Of a DNA stretch of 49,163 nucleotides, positions 7,460 to 16,448 are shown piece by piece. A program made the translations under genes and the position numbers. Numbering within the stretch: the stretch's first letter is position 1; each line of letters starts with the position of its first letter. Source of the DNA: Marinobacter sp. (GTDB lineage: Bacteria; Pseudomonadota; Gammaproteobacteria; Pseudomonadales; Oleiphilaceae); NCBI GenBank assembly GCA_018066865.1, contig JAGPVT010000022.1, positions 1 through 49,163 of the forward strand, given 5' to 3'. The notes under the pieces are model-generated. The model made no database searches. It had not been told where the DNA came from and was given only the letters and a program-made list of their open reading frames with translations.

Positions 7460-9979
7460 ATGTATCAACAGAGCACGACGACTCCGAAAGAGCTTCCCAT
7501 AGATCACATCCTGCCAGAGCTGAAACAGACGCTGGAGCAGGCCACAACAGCCCTGCTGCAGGCGCCTCCAGGCGCAGGTAAAACAACCCGCGTGCCCCCG
7601 GCGTTGCTAAATGCGCCCTGGCTGCAAGGTCGTAAAATCCTGATGCTGGAGCCAAGGCGGCTGGCGGCGCGCTCGGCAGCCAGGTTTATGGCGTCGCAAC
7701 TGGGCGAGAAGCCCGGGCAGATTGTGGGCTACCGGACGCGGCTGGATACCAAAGTATCTTCTGCGACACGCATAGAGGTCGTCACCGAAGGCATTCTCAC
7801 CCGGCTGATCCAGAGCGACCCCATGCTGGAAGACTACGCCGCTGTGCTGTTTGATGAATTTCACGAGCGCTCCTTGCAAGCAGATCTCGGATTGGCTCTG
7901 GTGCGAGAGACACAGGAAGCACTGCGGGAAGATCTGCGGGTACTGGTGATGTCCGCCACACTGGACACGGCGCCCATTGCCCGCCTGCTCGGAGATGTAC
8001 CCGTATTAAGCAGCGAGGGCCGGGCGTTTCCGGTAGACACATTTTATCGTCCGGCGCGCACCTCGCAGCGCAATCCACGGCTGGTGGATCAGGTGGTGGC
8101 TGTGGTTACGGAAGCATTGGCGCAACAGCCGGGCTCGGTGCTGGTTTTTCTGCCAGGGGCTGGAGAGATTCACCGGGTGGCTCAGGCCTTGGCCGGACAG
8201 GTGGCCTCGAACGTGGTGATCGCACCCCTGTTTGGCAACCTCAAAGCGGCTGAGCAGGATCAAGCCATTGCGCCGGCAGCTGCAGGCACCCGTAAAGTGG
8301 TGCTGGCAACCGCCATTGCGGAAACCAGTCTGACCATTGAAGGCGTGCGGGTTGTGGTTGATAGCGGCCAGCAGCGCCGGGCGGTGTTTGATCCCAACAG
8401 CAGTATGACGCGGCTGGTCACCGGCCGGGCTTCCAAAGCTTCGGCGGAGCAACGCAAAGGCCGCGCGGGCCGGGTGGAACCGGGCGTGTGCTACCGGTTA
8501 TGGAGTGAGTCCGAACAATTCGGGCTGGCGGAGTTTACGCCGCCGGAGATTCTCGAGGCGGATCTGGCGCCACTGGTGCTTGAGTTGGCCCAATGGGGCG
8601 CCCGTACGCCGGATAAGCTGGTGTGGATCGACTCGCCGCCCCCTGCGCATTGGCAGCAGGCCATGGAGTTGCTGCAGTGGCTGGATATGCTGGACGATGA
8701 AGGCGCGATTACCGAACACGGCAAATCGGCGCGGGCACTGGGCATCCACCCCCGGCTGGCGCACATGGTTGTCCTCGGGCGGTCGCTTGGGTTGGGCAGG
8801 CTGGCGGCTGAACTGGCGGCGTTGTTGGAAGATCGGGATTTGCTGGGCCCGGGCGCCGGTGCCGATATGCATGAGCGCATTCGTGCCCTTCGTGGTGAGC
8901 GCGGCTCCCAGCGCATAGACCCGCACCGGCTCCAGGCATTGCGCCAACAGGCAAAACGCTTGTCTGAGAGTGGCGCTACTAACAAAGGTGAGCAGGAAAC
9001 GGTGCCAACGGCCACGGAAGTCGGTCGTCTGTTAGCGCTCGCTTATCCTGACCGTGTTGGCAAACGGCGGCCCGGAGACACGCCGCGCTACCAGCTCAGC
9101 AATGGCAAAGGTGCGTTATTGCGGGAAGACGACGGGCTGGCGCGGCATGAATGGCTGGTGGCCGCAGACCTGGACGGCAAAGCCAGAGAAGCACGGATTT
9201 ATCTGGCGGCGCCGGTGGATCTGCTAACTCTGGAAACCGATCTGGTGGCCCACATCCGTGATCAGAATGAGGCAGAATGGGATGATAAACGCGGGACCGT
9301 AGTCGCGCGGAAAACCCGCCGCCTGGGAGCCCTGCTTCTTGCCGAGAAACCTCTGACAAAACCCTCACCCGAGTTGATTCAGCAGGGTTTGCTCAAGGCC
9401 GTGCAGCGTAAAGGGCTTGATAATCTGCCTTGGACATCTGCAGCGCGGCAGTGGCAGGCGCGAGTTGCTCTGCTTGCCAGGCACTTTCCCGGGCAGTGGC
9501 CCGATGTCAGTGAGCAGGCGCTTACAGAATCCCTTGAGCACTGGCTGGCGCCGTTTCTAAGTGGTATCAGCCGTTGGTCAGAGCTAGGCAAAATGAATTT
9601 GCAGAACGCCCTGAACAGCTTGCTGGAATATCCGCAACAGCAGCAGCTGGCAGAGCTTGCGCCAACCAGTCTGACCATTCCAACCGGCAGCTCCGTTACC
9701 CTGGATTACACCGCTGACAACGGCCCGATACTGGCGGCCAAGTTACAGGCACTGTTTGGATGGACACAAACGCCTGTGGTGGCAGGCGGCAAGGTGCCAG
9801 TCCTGATACACCTGCTGTCTCCGGCCCGGCGACCCCTGGCAGTCACGGCGGATCTGGCCAGCTTCTGGGTGAACGTCTATCCACAGGTCCGTAAGGATAC
9901 CCGCGGCCGTTATCCCAAGCATCCCTGGCCAGAAGACCCGCTCACCGCCATTGCCCAGCAGGGCATCAAAAGAAAGTAA
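7460..9979 (+). CDS. hrpB: ATP-dependent RNA helicase HrpB
   Basis: A DEAH-box helicase of the HrpB family, 839 residues, close to the family's usual 810-850. Motifs in order: Walker A PPGAGKTT (about residue 37), DEFH at 132-135 in place of DEAH, SAT in VMSATLDT, AETSLTI with the VVVDSG block, and QRKGRAGRV (motif VI). The HrpB C-terminal domain follows, ending in PVLIHLLSPARRPLAVTADL and RGRYPKHPWPEDP, characteristic of the family. Its physiological role in most bacteria is poorly known. It stands alone, and its stop is 9 nt from that of the convergent small gene. Confidence 0.96.
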   Translation: MYQQSTTTPKELPIDHILPELKQTLEQATTALLQAPPGAGKTTRVPPALLNAPWLQGRKILMLEPRRLAARSAARFMASQLGEKPGQIVGYRTRLDTKVSSATRIEVVTEGILTRLIQSDPMLEDYAAVLFDEFHERSLQADLGLALVRETQEALREDLRVLVMSATLDTAPIARLLGDVPVLSSEGRAFPVDTFYRPARTSQRNPRLVDQVVAVVTEALAQQPGSVLVFLPGAGEIHRVAQALAGQVASNVVIAPLFGNLKAAEQDQAIAPAAAGTRKVVLATAIAETSLTIEGVRVVVDSGQQRRAVFDPNSSMTRLVTGRASKASAEQRKGRAGRVEPGVCYRLWSESEQFGLAEFTPPEILEADLAPLVLELAQWGARTPDKLVWIDSPPPAHWQQAMELLQWLDMLDDEGAITEHGKSARALGIHPRLAHMVVLGRSLGLGRLAAELAALLEDRDLLGPGAGADMHERIRALRGERGSQRIDPHRLQALRQQAKRLSESGATNKGEQETVPTATEVGRLLALAYPDRVGKRRPGDTPRYQLSNGKGALLREDDGLARHEWLVAADLDGKAREARIYLAAPVDLLTLETDLVAHIRDQNEAEWDDKRGTVVARKTRRLGALLLAEKPLTKPSPELIQQGLLKAVQRKGLDNLPWTSAARQWQARVALLARHFPGQWPDVSEQALTESLEHWLAPFLSGISRWSELGKMNLQNALNSLLEYPQQQQLAELAPTSLTIPTGSSVTLDYTADNGPILAAKLQALFGWTQTPVVAGGKVPVLIHLLSPARRPLAVTADLASFWVNVYPQVRKDTRGRYPKHPWPEDPLTAIAQQGIKRK

Positions 9980-9988
9980 CTTCGTTGA

Positions 9989-10357
9989 TTACTTCACGAT
10001 TTCCCGGCTGTTGCTGAGGTATTGTTCCCCGGCAGAGCGTACGGTATCTGTATCAGCCCGTTCGGAAGCCTTGTGAACCTTCTCAAGAGTGTCCTCAAGC
10101 GCGTCAATTTCGTCATCCAGCTTCTGCAAGGCATTTTCCAGGGTGTAGGTGAGCAGGTGCACTTCGTTCATGGCTTCCGGAGTCAGGTCACCGGCCAGCA
10201 CTTTTTCCAGCTTGCTGTTGTACTCGGAGAAATTGGCAATCGCTTGCTCAAGAGTGTTTGCAGGGTGGCCTTTAAAGTGATCACTGTCGCTGGCAAAGGC
10301 GGGCACCGCGATCAACAGGGAGGCGGCTACAGCAGTGAAGTGGCGAAGAATTGTCAT
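9989..10357 (-). CDS. Small exported helical protein (DUF6746-like)
   Basis: A 122-residue protein with a clear signal peptide (about residues 1-22, ending VPAFA-S). The mature part is helical and acidic, with a likely coiled coil around LDDEIDALEDTLEKVHKASERADTD. I think it matches DUF6746, a family of small periplasmic proteins in marine gammaproteobacteria with no known function; the name is from memory. The overall shape recalls four-helix cytochrome b562, but I see no convincing heme ligands. I chose the ATG that starts the signal peptide. A Fur-like site lies 31 nt upstream. Confidence 0.75.
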   Translation of the reverse strand: MTILRHFTAVAASLLIAVPAFASDSDHFKGHPANTLEQAIANFSEYNSKLEKVLAGDLTPEAMNEVHLLTYTLENALQKLDDEIDALEDTLEKVHKASERADTDTVRSAGEQYLSNSREIVK

Positions 10358-10387
10358 GGTATGGCTCTGGGGTAAGGTGATAAATAA

Positions 10388-10406
10388 AGTAATGCGAATT
10401 ATTATC
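10388..10406 (-). promoter_or_regulatory. Possible Fur box
   Basis: Read on the minus strand the site is GATAATAATTCGCATTACT, matching the 19-bp Fur consensus at 13 of 19 positions, including an intact GATAAT half. It lies 31 nt upstream of the start of the small exported protein and about 110 nt from the divergent ATP-grasp gene. It suggests iron-dependent control, but AT-rich promoter DNA gives such matches by chance. Confidence 0.4.
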
Positions 10407-10515
10407 AATGGGTTTTAGATAAGCCATGACCGTAATCAAGTAAGCTCATAAAAAAGCTTGCGCACAGATCAAAACTGCCTAAAATTTGCCCACTTTTATC
10501 TGCGCGACCCCGCCC

Positions 10516-11334
10516 ATGCAATTCGTATCGTTTAATGTTTTTCGCACGCTCGGCTTCCCTGACACAACCGTACTCAAGCCGGAGCATTTCCTGCGCCATA
10601 AAGAACTGCTGAGCAATGCAGACTGGGTGCTGTTCCCCGAATACTGGCAGCTCAACGCACTCGTGCATGGCCTGAAATGCCGCGTTTTTCCAAGCGTTGC
10701 CAGCTACCGCATTGGCCATGACAAAGTTGAAATGACCCGGGCTTTTGAGGCGATCGCGCCTGAACATACTCCCTGGACAATCATTGAGGCTAACGGCCCC
10801 CAGGAGCGCGAACATATATGGAGCGTTATGGTGCTGCCCTTTGTGGCGAAGTTGCCGAAGGCCAGTATGGGCGAAGGCGTGTGGTTGATTGAAACCCTTG
10901 ACGACTGGCGCAAATACTGCGAACGCACAGAGGTTCTGTACGTTCAGGAGTACTTGCCGCTGGACCGCGACGCGCGCGTTGTGGTGGTGGGCGATAAGGT
11001 AGTAACAGCCTACTGGCGCACTCAGGCTGATCAGGGGTTCTACAACAACGTGTCCAAGGGCGGCCGGATTGACAATAGCCCGGTGCCGGCGGTGATGACA
11101 GACCTGGCTCTCCGGCTTGCCCGGGCGCTCGATGTGGATCACGCAGGTTTTGATATTGCTCTGGTGGAAGGTTATCCCTACGTGCTGGAGTTTAACCGTT
11201 TATTCGGTAACCAGGGCCTGGGCCAGGGCAGTGACCTGAAGGACGCCATTCTGGAATACCTGCTGCAGCAAAGTGAGCCCCGGGACCCCGGCGGGTCCAA
11301 CACCCCCGAGCCATTCCACCCTGTGGCGGTCTGA
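10516..11334 (+). CDS. ATP-grasp family protein (RimK-like)
   Basis: A 272-residue protein with an ATP-grasp fold: lysines in VAKLPKASMGEGVWLI match the flexible ATP-binding loop, YVQEYLPLDRDARVVVVGD is the central strand pair, and VLEFNRLFGNQG near the C-terminus carries the acidic/Asn metal site (E-x-N). Such enzymes join a carboxylate to an amine or thiol using ATP; the substrate here cannot be told. The ATG at 10516 starts directly at the conserved MQFVSFNVFRTLG; earlier in-frame codons give a poor leader. It is convergent with the isomerase gene, 17 nt apart. Confidence 0.8.
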   Translation: MQFVSFNVFRTLGFPDTTVLKPEHFLRHKELLSNADWVLFPEYWQLNALVHGLKCRVFPSVASYRIGHDKVEMTRAFEAIAPEHTPWTIIEANGPQEREHIWSVMVLPFVAKLPKASMGEGVWLIETLDDWRKYCERTEVLYVQEYLPLDRDARVVVVGDKVVTAYWRTQADQGFYNNVSKGGRIDNSPVPAVMTDLALRLARALDVDHAGFDIALVEGYPYVLEFNRLFGNQGLGQGSDLKDAILEYLLQQSEPRDPGGSNTPEPFHPVAV

Positions 11335-11351
11335 ACCCGAGGCTTGATCGG

Positions 11352-13706
11352 TTACAGGTTCTTGTACCGGTTGATATCGAAAATACCTGCCTGCAGGGGC
11401 TGATGCTCCTGCTGCCAGGCAGTGATGTCGTGGAGAATCTCCCAGAAATGTCGGTGAGTGCGGCGCACGCCCCATACGCCCACCAAGGCTTCAAAGCCTT
11501 TCGGCTCCTCGGCTTTCAGGGCTTTCATCCGGTCTTTGAACAGCCCCAGCTGTGATGCAGGAATATCGAACATGAAGTTCGGGTAGCTGCCGATGATTCC
11601 CGGGTAAATGGTCAGTTCATCGTTCTCTGGCTGGTAGCGCAGATCCTCTCCCAGCAGGAAGGCGACGTTGCTGTGGGCGCGATTGCGGATCACCGTATAG
11701 ACCGTGCGCTTACCTTCCTCGTTGTACACCCTGAGGAAGGTGACGTCGGGCAGGTAGTTGATTGCTGGCAGGAACTCAGCGCGGGTTGCGGCCAGCTCCG
11801 AGAGCACCCTATCCGCGTCGCGAACCCACTCCGGCTCGTCTTTGCGGCCACAGTTGCTGCCGCCACAACGATTGATGGGATCGTCTCGCTCAGCGTTCAG
11901 TTCGCGGAAATTCAGCAGCAGGCGCGCGCCCAGCTCCTCATTGAAGGCCGAGGTTGCATAGGGCACCTGCGACGGTGATGTGTCATCTATGCTGGCGTAG
12001 CTGTAGTCCAGCTTCAGTTTGCCTGCACCTTGATACCAGCGCTGCAATACCTTGGAGCGCTCGCCTGGCGGGATCAGGCGCAGGTAGTCCTGTTCGCTGC
12101 CGTTGCGGATCAGATCAAAGTAGAGCCGTGTCTGGGCTTGATGGGCCACATTTCCGAACACATCAAAATTCACTACCAGCTCATAATAAGTGCGCTCCAG
12201 CAGAGGATAATCCATCCACCAGCTGGTCAGTGGAACACGTCCGATCAGGCCGCGTTGCACAGAAGCGTTGTCGTGATGCCGGAAAACGGTTAGCAGCGCA
12301 TTGGTATTGTTGCCGTCTCCGTCCCAGATATGATCGAGAGATGCGCCTTTTGGATAGGTTTCCTGATAGGCGCTGTTCCGCAACTCACGGTAGTGGTTGC
12401 GCTTACCTTTGTATTCGCTCCAGTTATCGCCCAGATCCAGCAGTGCGCTGTCTTGCCCTGGCAGCGCCAATAGCGGAGTTACCTTGTCGCGATACTCTGC
12501 GTTGGTTACAAACAGGTCCTTCTCCGGATCGTGAAAGGCCACCCAGAATTGGTCACGGATCACGTCGGTGGCAATCTGACCACGACATACCGGCCCGCGA
12601 ATGAAAGAGCGAGTAAAATACTCCGCGTTATCCAGCATGAACTGGTAGCGGGCTTTTGCCGGTATGGCGGCAAAAGTGGCAAACGGATTGGCGCGGTTGT
12701 CCCGGCTGTAATCCGGCACGGTTTCCACTTGCCAGTCGCCGGTTTCAAACAACTCGCGAGTGCGCTCGAACTGCTGTTCACCGAAATCAAAGGTTATGTG
12801 GCGCTTGTGCACGATGCTGCCGGCCACTGGGCGCAAGCGGTAATACACCGTGCTTTTGGGATCATCGTTTGGGCGGCGGGTGGCGATGATTTCGATGTCT
12901 GTGCCTGCCGGGGTCCGGGAGCGCACGATTTCAAAGAATCGGGTATTGGCGCCGCTTTCTTCGAAGTACAGGTGTGCAAGGTAGAGGTGTTCATAGGTCC
13001 AGCGGCTGACCAGTTGACGGCGCTGGCTGCCTTCATTGAGCCATGTTTCCCAGCGCTGGATGTGGTTCTGCTCGGCGTCATTCACTTTGGTAACCAGCGG
13101 GCTGATGGCGCCGCCCTGGTTGAGCCAGCCGGTGAGCGTGGCGTATTCGTCGTCGGTGAGGCCTGTCATGGCCAGGGGCATGCCCTCGTAAGGATGGTCG
13201 CTGGCGTAGTCTGGAAAGTCTGCGTTGCTGACACACTGGTTGGCGCGGGACAGGCCCAGTTCTATGTCTTCGGGCAATTTGCTGTTGGGTGCAAATTCAT
13301 ATTCTTTGCCCAGGCGAATCATGTTTTCGAACAGGCTGCGAGTCTGGTCGCCCCTGGCTAGCACTGAGTAGAAGCCCATCTCTCGCCACTGTTGTTCGTT
13401 TTGGGCGTCAATTCCCAATCGGGTGGTTTTTTGGGTTTCGAAGCGTGCGCCATTGTAAACCGGGTCTTTGTGGGCGCCGCGAATCAGGCCGTCGGAGTAT
13501 TCCATTTTGAGCTGACAGGGTGCGTCAAAGCAGCTGTGGCAGGCCAGGCATTTGGCCTCCACAATCGGGCGTACATCTTCGTTGAAGCTGACCGGTTGTT
13601 GGGTGGCGGTTGGCCGTGCCTGTTTGAAGGTGGACGGTGTGGTATTTTCGGCACAGGCGGGCTGGAACAGCAGGGCCAGGAGTGCTGCTGTAACGAGTCG
13701 CGCCAT
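11352..13706 (-). CDS. cti: Periplasmic fatty acid cis/trans isomerase
   Basis: Converts cis unsaturated acyl chains of membrane phospholipids to trans, a fast response to solvents and heat described in Pseudomonas and Vibrio. The 784-residue protein has a signal peptide (about residues 1-19) and a c-type heme motif CLACH (Cys53, Cys56, His57) near the mature N-terminus, as in known Cti proteins. Length matches the family (about 760-790). It is the only gene of its unit here and is divergent from the decarboxylase; a perfect palindrome lies between them at 13801. Confidence 0.93.
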   Translation of the reverse strand: MARLVTAALLALLFQPACAENTTPSTFKQARPTATQQPVSFNEDVRPIVEAKCLACHSCFDAPCQLKMEYSDGLIRGAHKDPVYNGARFETQKTTRLGIDAQNEQQWREMGFYSVLARGDQTRSLFENMIRLGKEYEFAPNSKLPEDIELGLSRANQCVSNADFPDYASDHPYEGMPLAMTGLTDDEYATLTGWLNQGGAISPLVTKVNDAEQNHIQRWETWLNEGSQRRQLVSRWTYEHLYLAHLYFEESGANTRFFEIVRSRTPAGTDIEIIATRRPNDDPKSTVYYRLRPVAGSIVHKRHITFDFGEQQFERTRELFETGDWQVETVPDYSRDNRANPFATFAAIPAKARYQFMLDNAEYFTRSFIRGPVCRGQIATDVIRDQFWVAFHDPEKDLFVTNAEYRDKVTPLLALPGQDSALLDLGDNWSEYKGKRNHYRELRNSAYQETYPKGASLDHIWDGDGNNTNALLTVFRHHDNASVQRGLIGRVPLTSWWMDYPLLERTYYELVVNFDVFGNVAHQAQTRLYFDLIRNGSEQDYLRLIPPGERSKVLQRWYQGAGKLKLDYSYASIDDTSPSQVPYATSAFNEELGARLLLNFRELNAERDDPINRCGGSNCGRKDEPEWVRDADRVLSELAATRAEFLPAINYLPDVTFLRVYNEEGKRTVYTVIRNRAHSNVAFLLGEDLRYQPENDELTIYPGIIGSYPNFMFDIPASQLGLFKDRMKALKAEEPKGFEALVGVWGVRRTHRHFWEILHDITAWQQEHQPLQAGIFDINRYKNL

Positions 13707-13800
13707 TGGGGGATCCTGTGGTGTTTGTTTGTTATGGGTGCATTATAGGGAGTTGAGTTGTTGTTTGCTAAGGCAGTTGGCCGCTGTTTAAATTATGGGT

Positions 13801-13816
13801 AGATATGCTCATATCT
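13801..13816. promoter_or_regulatory. Palindrome in the cti/decarboxylase divergent region
   Basis: AGATATG-CT-CATATCT is a perfect 7-bp inverted repeat with a 2-nt spacer, 95 nt upstream of cti and 105 nt upstream of the decarboxylase. Position and symmetry suit an operator for a dimeric regulator acting on one or both genes. No regulator gene adjoins it, so the binding protein is unknown. Confidence 0.4.
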
Positions 13817-13921
13817 GTGGTATACAAAAAGCCTGATTATCGCGATTACTGTCGGGCGCCAATCTGTTTTGGTGCCTGTAACTACGCATAGTTTTACTTC
13901 CCCAGGAGGGACACACCATCC

Positions 13922-15097
13922 ATGACCCAGTCAGCCAACGCTAACATCGCTGATTACTACACCGCTGAGACTTTTAGCCGGATCAAGGCTTTTGCCGATG
14001 ATAAAGAAACACCGTTTGTGGTTATCGATACCGCGACCATCGATCGTCAGTACGACGAGTTGGTAGACGGTTTTCCTTATGCCAGGGTGTATTACGCGGT
14101 GAAGGCAAACCCGGCTCCGCAGGTTTTGACGATGCTGCGGGACAAGGGTGCGAACTTCGATATTGCGTCGGTGTATGAGCTGGAACAGGTGATGGGGCTG
14201 GACGTGACGGCGGACCGGATCAGTTACGGGAACACCATCAAGAAGGCGCGGGATATTCGCACGTTCTATGAGAAGGGTGTGCGTCTGTTTGCCACGGATT
14301 CCGAGGCGGATTTGCGCAACATTGCCAAAGCGGCGCCTGGCTCGAAGATCTACGTGCGCATTCTGACCGATGGCACGCAAACAGCGGACTGGCCGCTTTC
14401 CCGCAAGTTTGGGTGCGAGAACGATATGGCCATGGACCTGCTGATTCTGGCTCGTGATCTGGGGCTGGTGCCTTACGGTGTGTCTTTCCACGTGGGTTCA
14501 CAGCAGCGAGAAATCGGCGCGTGGGACTCAGCATTGAACAAGGTGAAAGTTATCTTCGAGCGTTTGAAAGAAGAAGACGGCATCGAGTTGAAGATGATTA
14601 ACATGGGCGGTGGTTTTCCAGCCAATTACATAAACCGCACCAACGAGTTGGGTGTGTATGCGTCGGAGATCACACGTTTCCTGAAGGAAGACTTTGGTGA
14701 TGATCTGCCCGAGATTATTATCGAGCCCGGCCGCTCGTTGATTTCCAACGCCGGTGTTCTGGTCAGCGAGGTTGTTCTGATCGCCCGTAAATCCCGTACT
14801 GCATTGCACCGTTGGGTGTTTACCGATGTGGGTAAGTTCAATGGGTTGATCGAAACGCTGGACGAGTCGATCAAGTTTCCGATCTGGACAGACAAAAAAG
14901 GCGAAGGCGAGGACTGTGTGATTGCCGGGCCTACCTGTGATAGTGCAGACATTATGTATGAGCACCACAAGTACCCGTTGCCACTGAATCTGGCTATTGG
15001 TGATCGCATGTACTGGCTTTCTACAGGAGCCTACACCACAACTTACAGCGCAGTGGAATTTAACGGGTTTCCTCCGTTGAAGGACTACTACATCTAA
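13922..15097 (+). CDS. Ornithine/lysine decarboxylase, alanine-racemase fold
   Basis: A PLP enzyme of the eukaryotic-type (fold III) decarboxylases that makes putrescine or cadaverine. The 391-residue product carries YAVKAN with the PLP lysine (Lys61), HVGSQ, the glycine loop in MGGGFP, EPGRS for phosphate binding, and GPTCDSAD with the catalytic cysteine (Cys339). This matches the short bacterial Orn/Lys decarboxylases such as Pseudomonas SpeC. Sequence alone does not fix the preference for ornithine or lysine. The ribosome site AGGAGG is 12 nt from the ATG, slightly far. The second palindromic element lies after the stop. Confidence 0.92.
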   Translation: MTQSANANIADYYTAETFSRIKAFADDKETPFVVIDTATIDRQYDELVDGFPYARVYYAVKANPAPQVLTMLRDKGANFDIASVYELEQVMGLDVTADRISYGNTIKKARDIRTFYEKGVRLFATDSEADLRNIAKAAPGSKIYVRILTDGTQTADWPLSRKFGCENDMAMDLLILARDLGLVPYGVSFHVGSQQREIGAWDSALNKVKVIFERLKEEDGIELKMINMGGGFPANYINRTNELGVYASEITRFLKEDFGDDLPEIIIEPGRSLISNAGVLVSEVVLIARKSRTALHRWVFTDVGKFNGLIETLDESIKFPIWTDKKGEGEDCVIAGPTCDSADIMYEHHKYPLPLNLAIGDRMYWLSTGAYTTTYSAVEFNGFPPLKDYYI

Positions 15098-15135
15098 AGT
15101 CAGAAGGCCTGCTTCATTGGGGTAGGCCGCGAAGC

Positions 15136-15206
15136 GGGGTGTCTTTTCTTCTGGGAAAAACAACTCGCTTCGCTCAGACATTTTTTCCCGGCAGAAAAGA
15201 CACCCC
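15136..15206. repeat. Palindromic intergenic element, copy 2
   Basis: A 71-bp imperfect inverted repeat between the convergent decarboxylase and MFS genes. The outer 13-nt arms are perfectly complementary (15136-15148, 15194-15206), and the inner GGGAAAAA/TTTTTCCC stem and loop match copy 1 at 6577 almost exactly. One outer base pair differs from copy 1 as a matched change (C:G to T:A), so pairing is kept. Here it could serve as a two-way transcription terminator. Confidence 0.85.
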
Positions 15207-15239
15207 ACTCCCCGGCGTTTGGCCAATGGTGGGAGCGCT

Positions 15240-16442
15240 TTACTGCCGTTGCAGGTTTAGTGTGATTGCCACTGGAGAGACGAGTATTCCGTAGGCAATC
15301 ATTACGGCTATGGCGTGTGTCACGTCGCCGGTCCAGTCTGAGAGTAAGCCGCCCAGCATGGGTACTGTGAAGGCCACTGTGTAGCCGACCAGGAAGTTGC
15401 CCGCGGATAACCGGCCAGTTTCGCTGGAGGGTACCAGCAGCGGAGGCAGCGCTACCATCATGATCAGCAATACGCCGGCGGTGAGGCTCATGAACGTTGC
15501 GCTGGCGATTGCCCACCATCCGGTAAACACCAGCATTCCCAGCGTTCCCAGCAGGCTGAGTATCAGCATGATAATCAGTGGGGCTTTTTTACCTACCCAA
15601 TAGCGTGCCATTTTCAGCATCAGCAATGACGCAATCACTTGGGCGAAGTTGTACCAGAACAGGGCTTCGGTGAGATTGTCGAATTCACCTCTTTGCTCCA
15701 GCAACGCTGCCAGGTAGGCGTTTACGCCGAAAAACAGGGAGCCGGATACGCCGAGCAGCAGGCCAAGTTTCAGGGTGAGCGGGTTTTTCCAGTCGGGTAG
15801 CCAGGCGACTTTGCGTGAGGGTCTCGCCAGGTCGCGTTTGGGCAGGAACAAGGCTGCGGCGACTAGTAGTGCGGGCAGTGACCATACCAGCATAGTTGCG
15901 CGCCAGCTGTTGTCCAACAGCGGCATGATGACGGGCAGGGTGATACCGGCGCCAATGAATTCGCCCATCAGCATGCCGTTCATGTAGATGGCTGAGCCAA
16001 AGGCCAGATGTTTGGGTTCCAGCCAGCGTGGCAGCAGTGCCGGCAGGGCGGGCTGCATCATGGCTATGCCAATACCCATAACGGCGCTTGTGAGTATTAA
16101 TGTGATGGTGTCTGGTGCCAAGCCGCGGCCTGCGGAGCCGATGACCATAATGAACATGGCTAGCGCCAGTGTATTGCGCGGGCCTATACGGGAAATGGAC
16201 AGGGAGCCGGGCATGGCGCCTATGGCAAGCATCAGGATGGGCAGTGTGGTCAGAGCGCCGGTAAGAGTCTGGGAGAGTGCCAGTTCGTCACCGATAAAAG
16301 GTGCCAGCGGTGGCGCAACCAGTATCGGAATGCGCAAGTAAACGCCGGCCAGCCAAAGTAACAGCGCCACCGGCAGCAGGCTTACTGACGATGGCGAGGT
16401 GGTTGGTGGTGTGGATGGCACGGGGTGTTCAGTTGCCGACAA
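15240..16442 (-). CDS. MFS transporter (CynX/NimT-like)
   Basis: A 400-residue major facilitator protein with about twelve hydrophobic helices. The spacing and features such as GPRNTLALAMFIMVIGSAGRG after helix 2, and PALPALLPRWLEPKH between helices 4 and 5, resemble the cyanate/nitroimidazole (CynX/NimT) branch. It starts 6 nt after the orphan ectC stop, so the two are almost certainly one transcript; the substrate may relate to ectoine or its precursor, but that is inference from position only. Confidence 0.85.
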   Translation of the reverse strand: MSATEHPVPSTPPTTSPSSVSLLPVALLLWLAGVYLRIPILVAPPLAPFIGDELALSQTLTGALTTLPILMLAIGAMPGSLSISRIGPRNTLALAMFIMVIGSAGRGLAPDTITLILTSAVMGIGIAMMQPALPALLPRWLEPKHLAFGSAIYMNGMLMGEFIGAGITLPVIMPLLDNSWRATMLVWSLPALLVAAALFLPKRDLARPSRKVAWLPDWKNPLTLKLGLLLGVSGSLFFGVNAYLAALLEQRGEFDNLTEALFWYNFAQVIASLLMLKMARYWVGKKAPLIIMLILSLLGTLGMLVFTGWWAIASATFMSLTAGVLLIMMVALPPLLVPSSETGRLSAGNFLVGYTVAFTVPMLGGLLSDWTGDVTHAIAVMIAYGILVSPVAITLNLQRQ

Positions 16443-16448
16443 GAAAGA

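Noticed and set aside
9989..10357. Cytochrome b562 as identity of the small exported protein.
   Set aside because: Size and helical look fit, but I find no Met near the N-terminus and no His near the C-terminus in the right places for heme.
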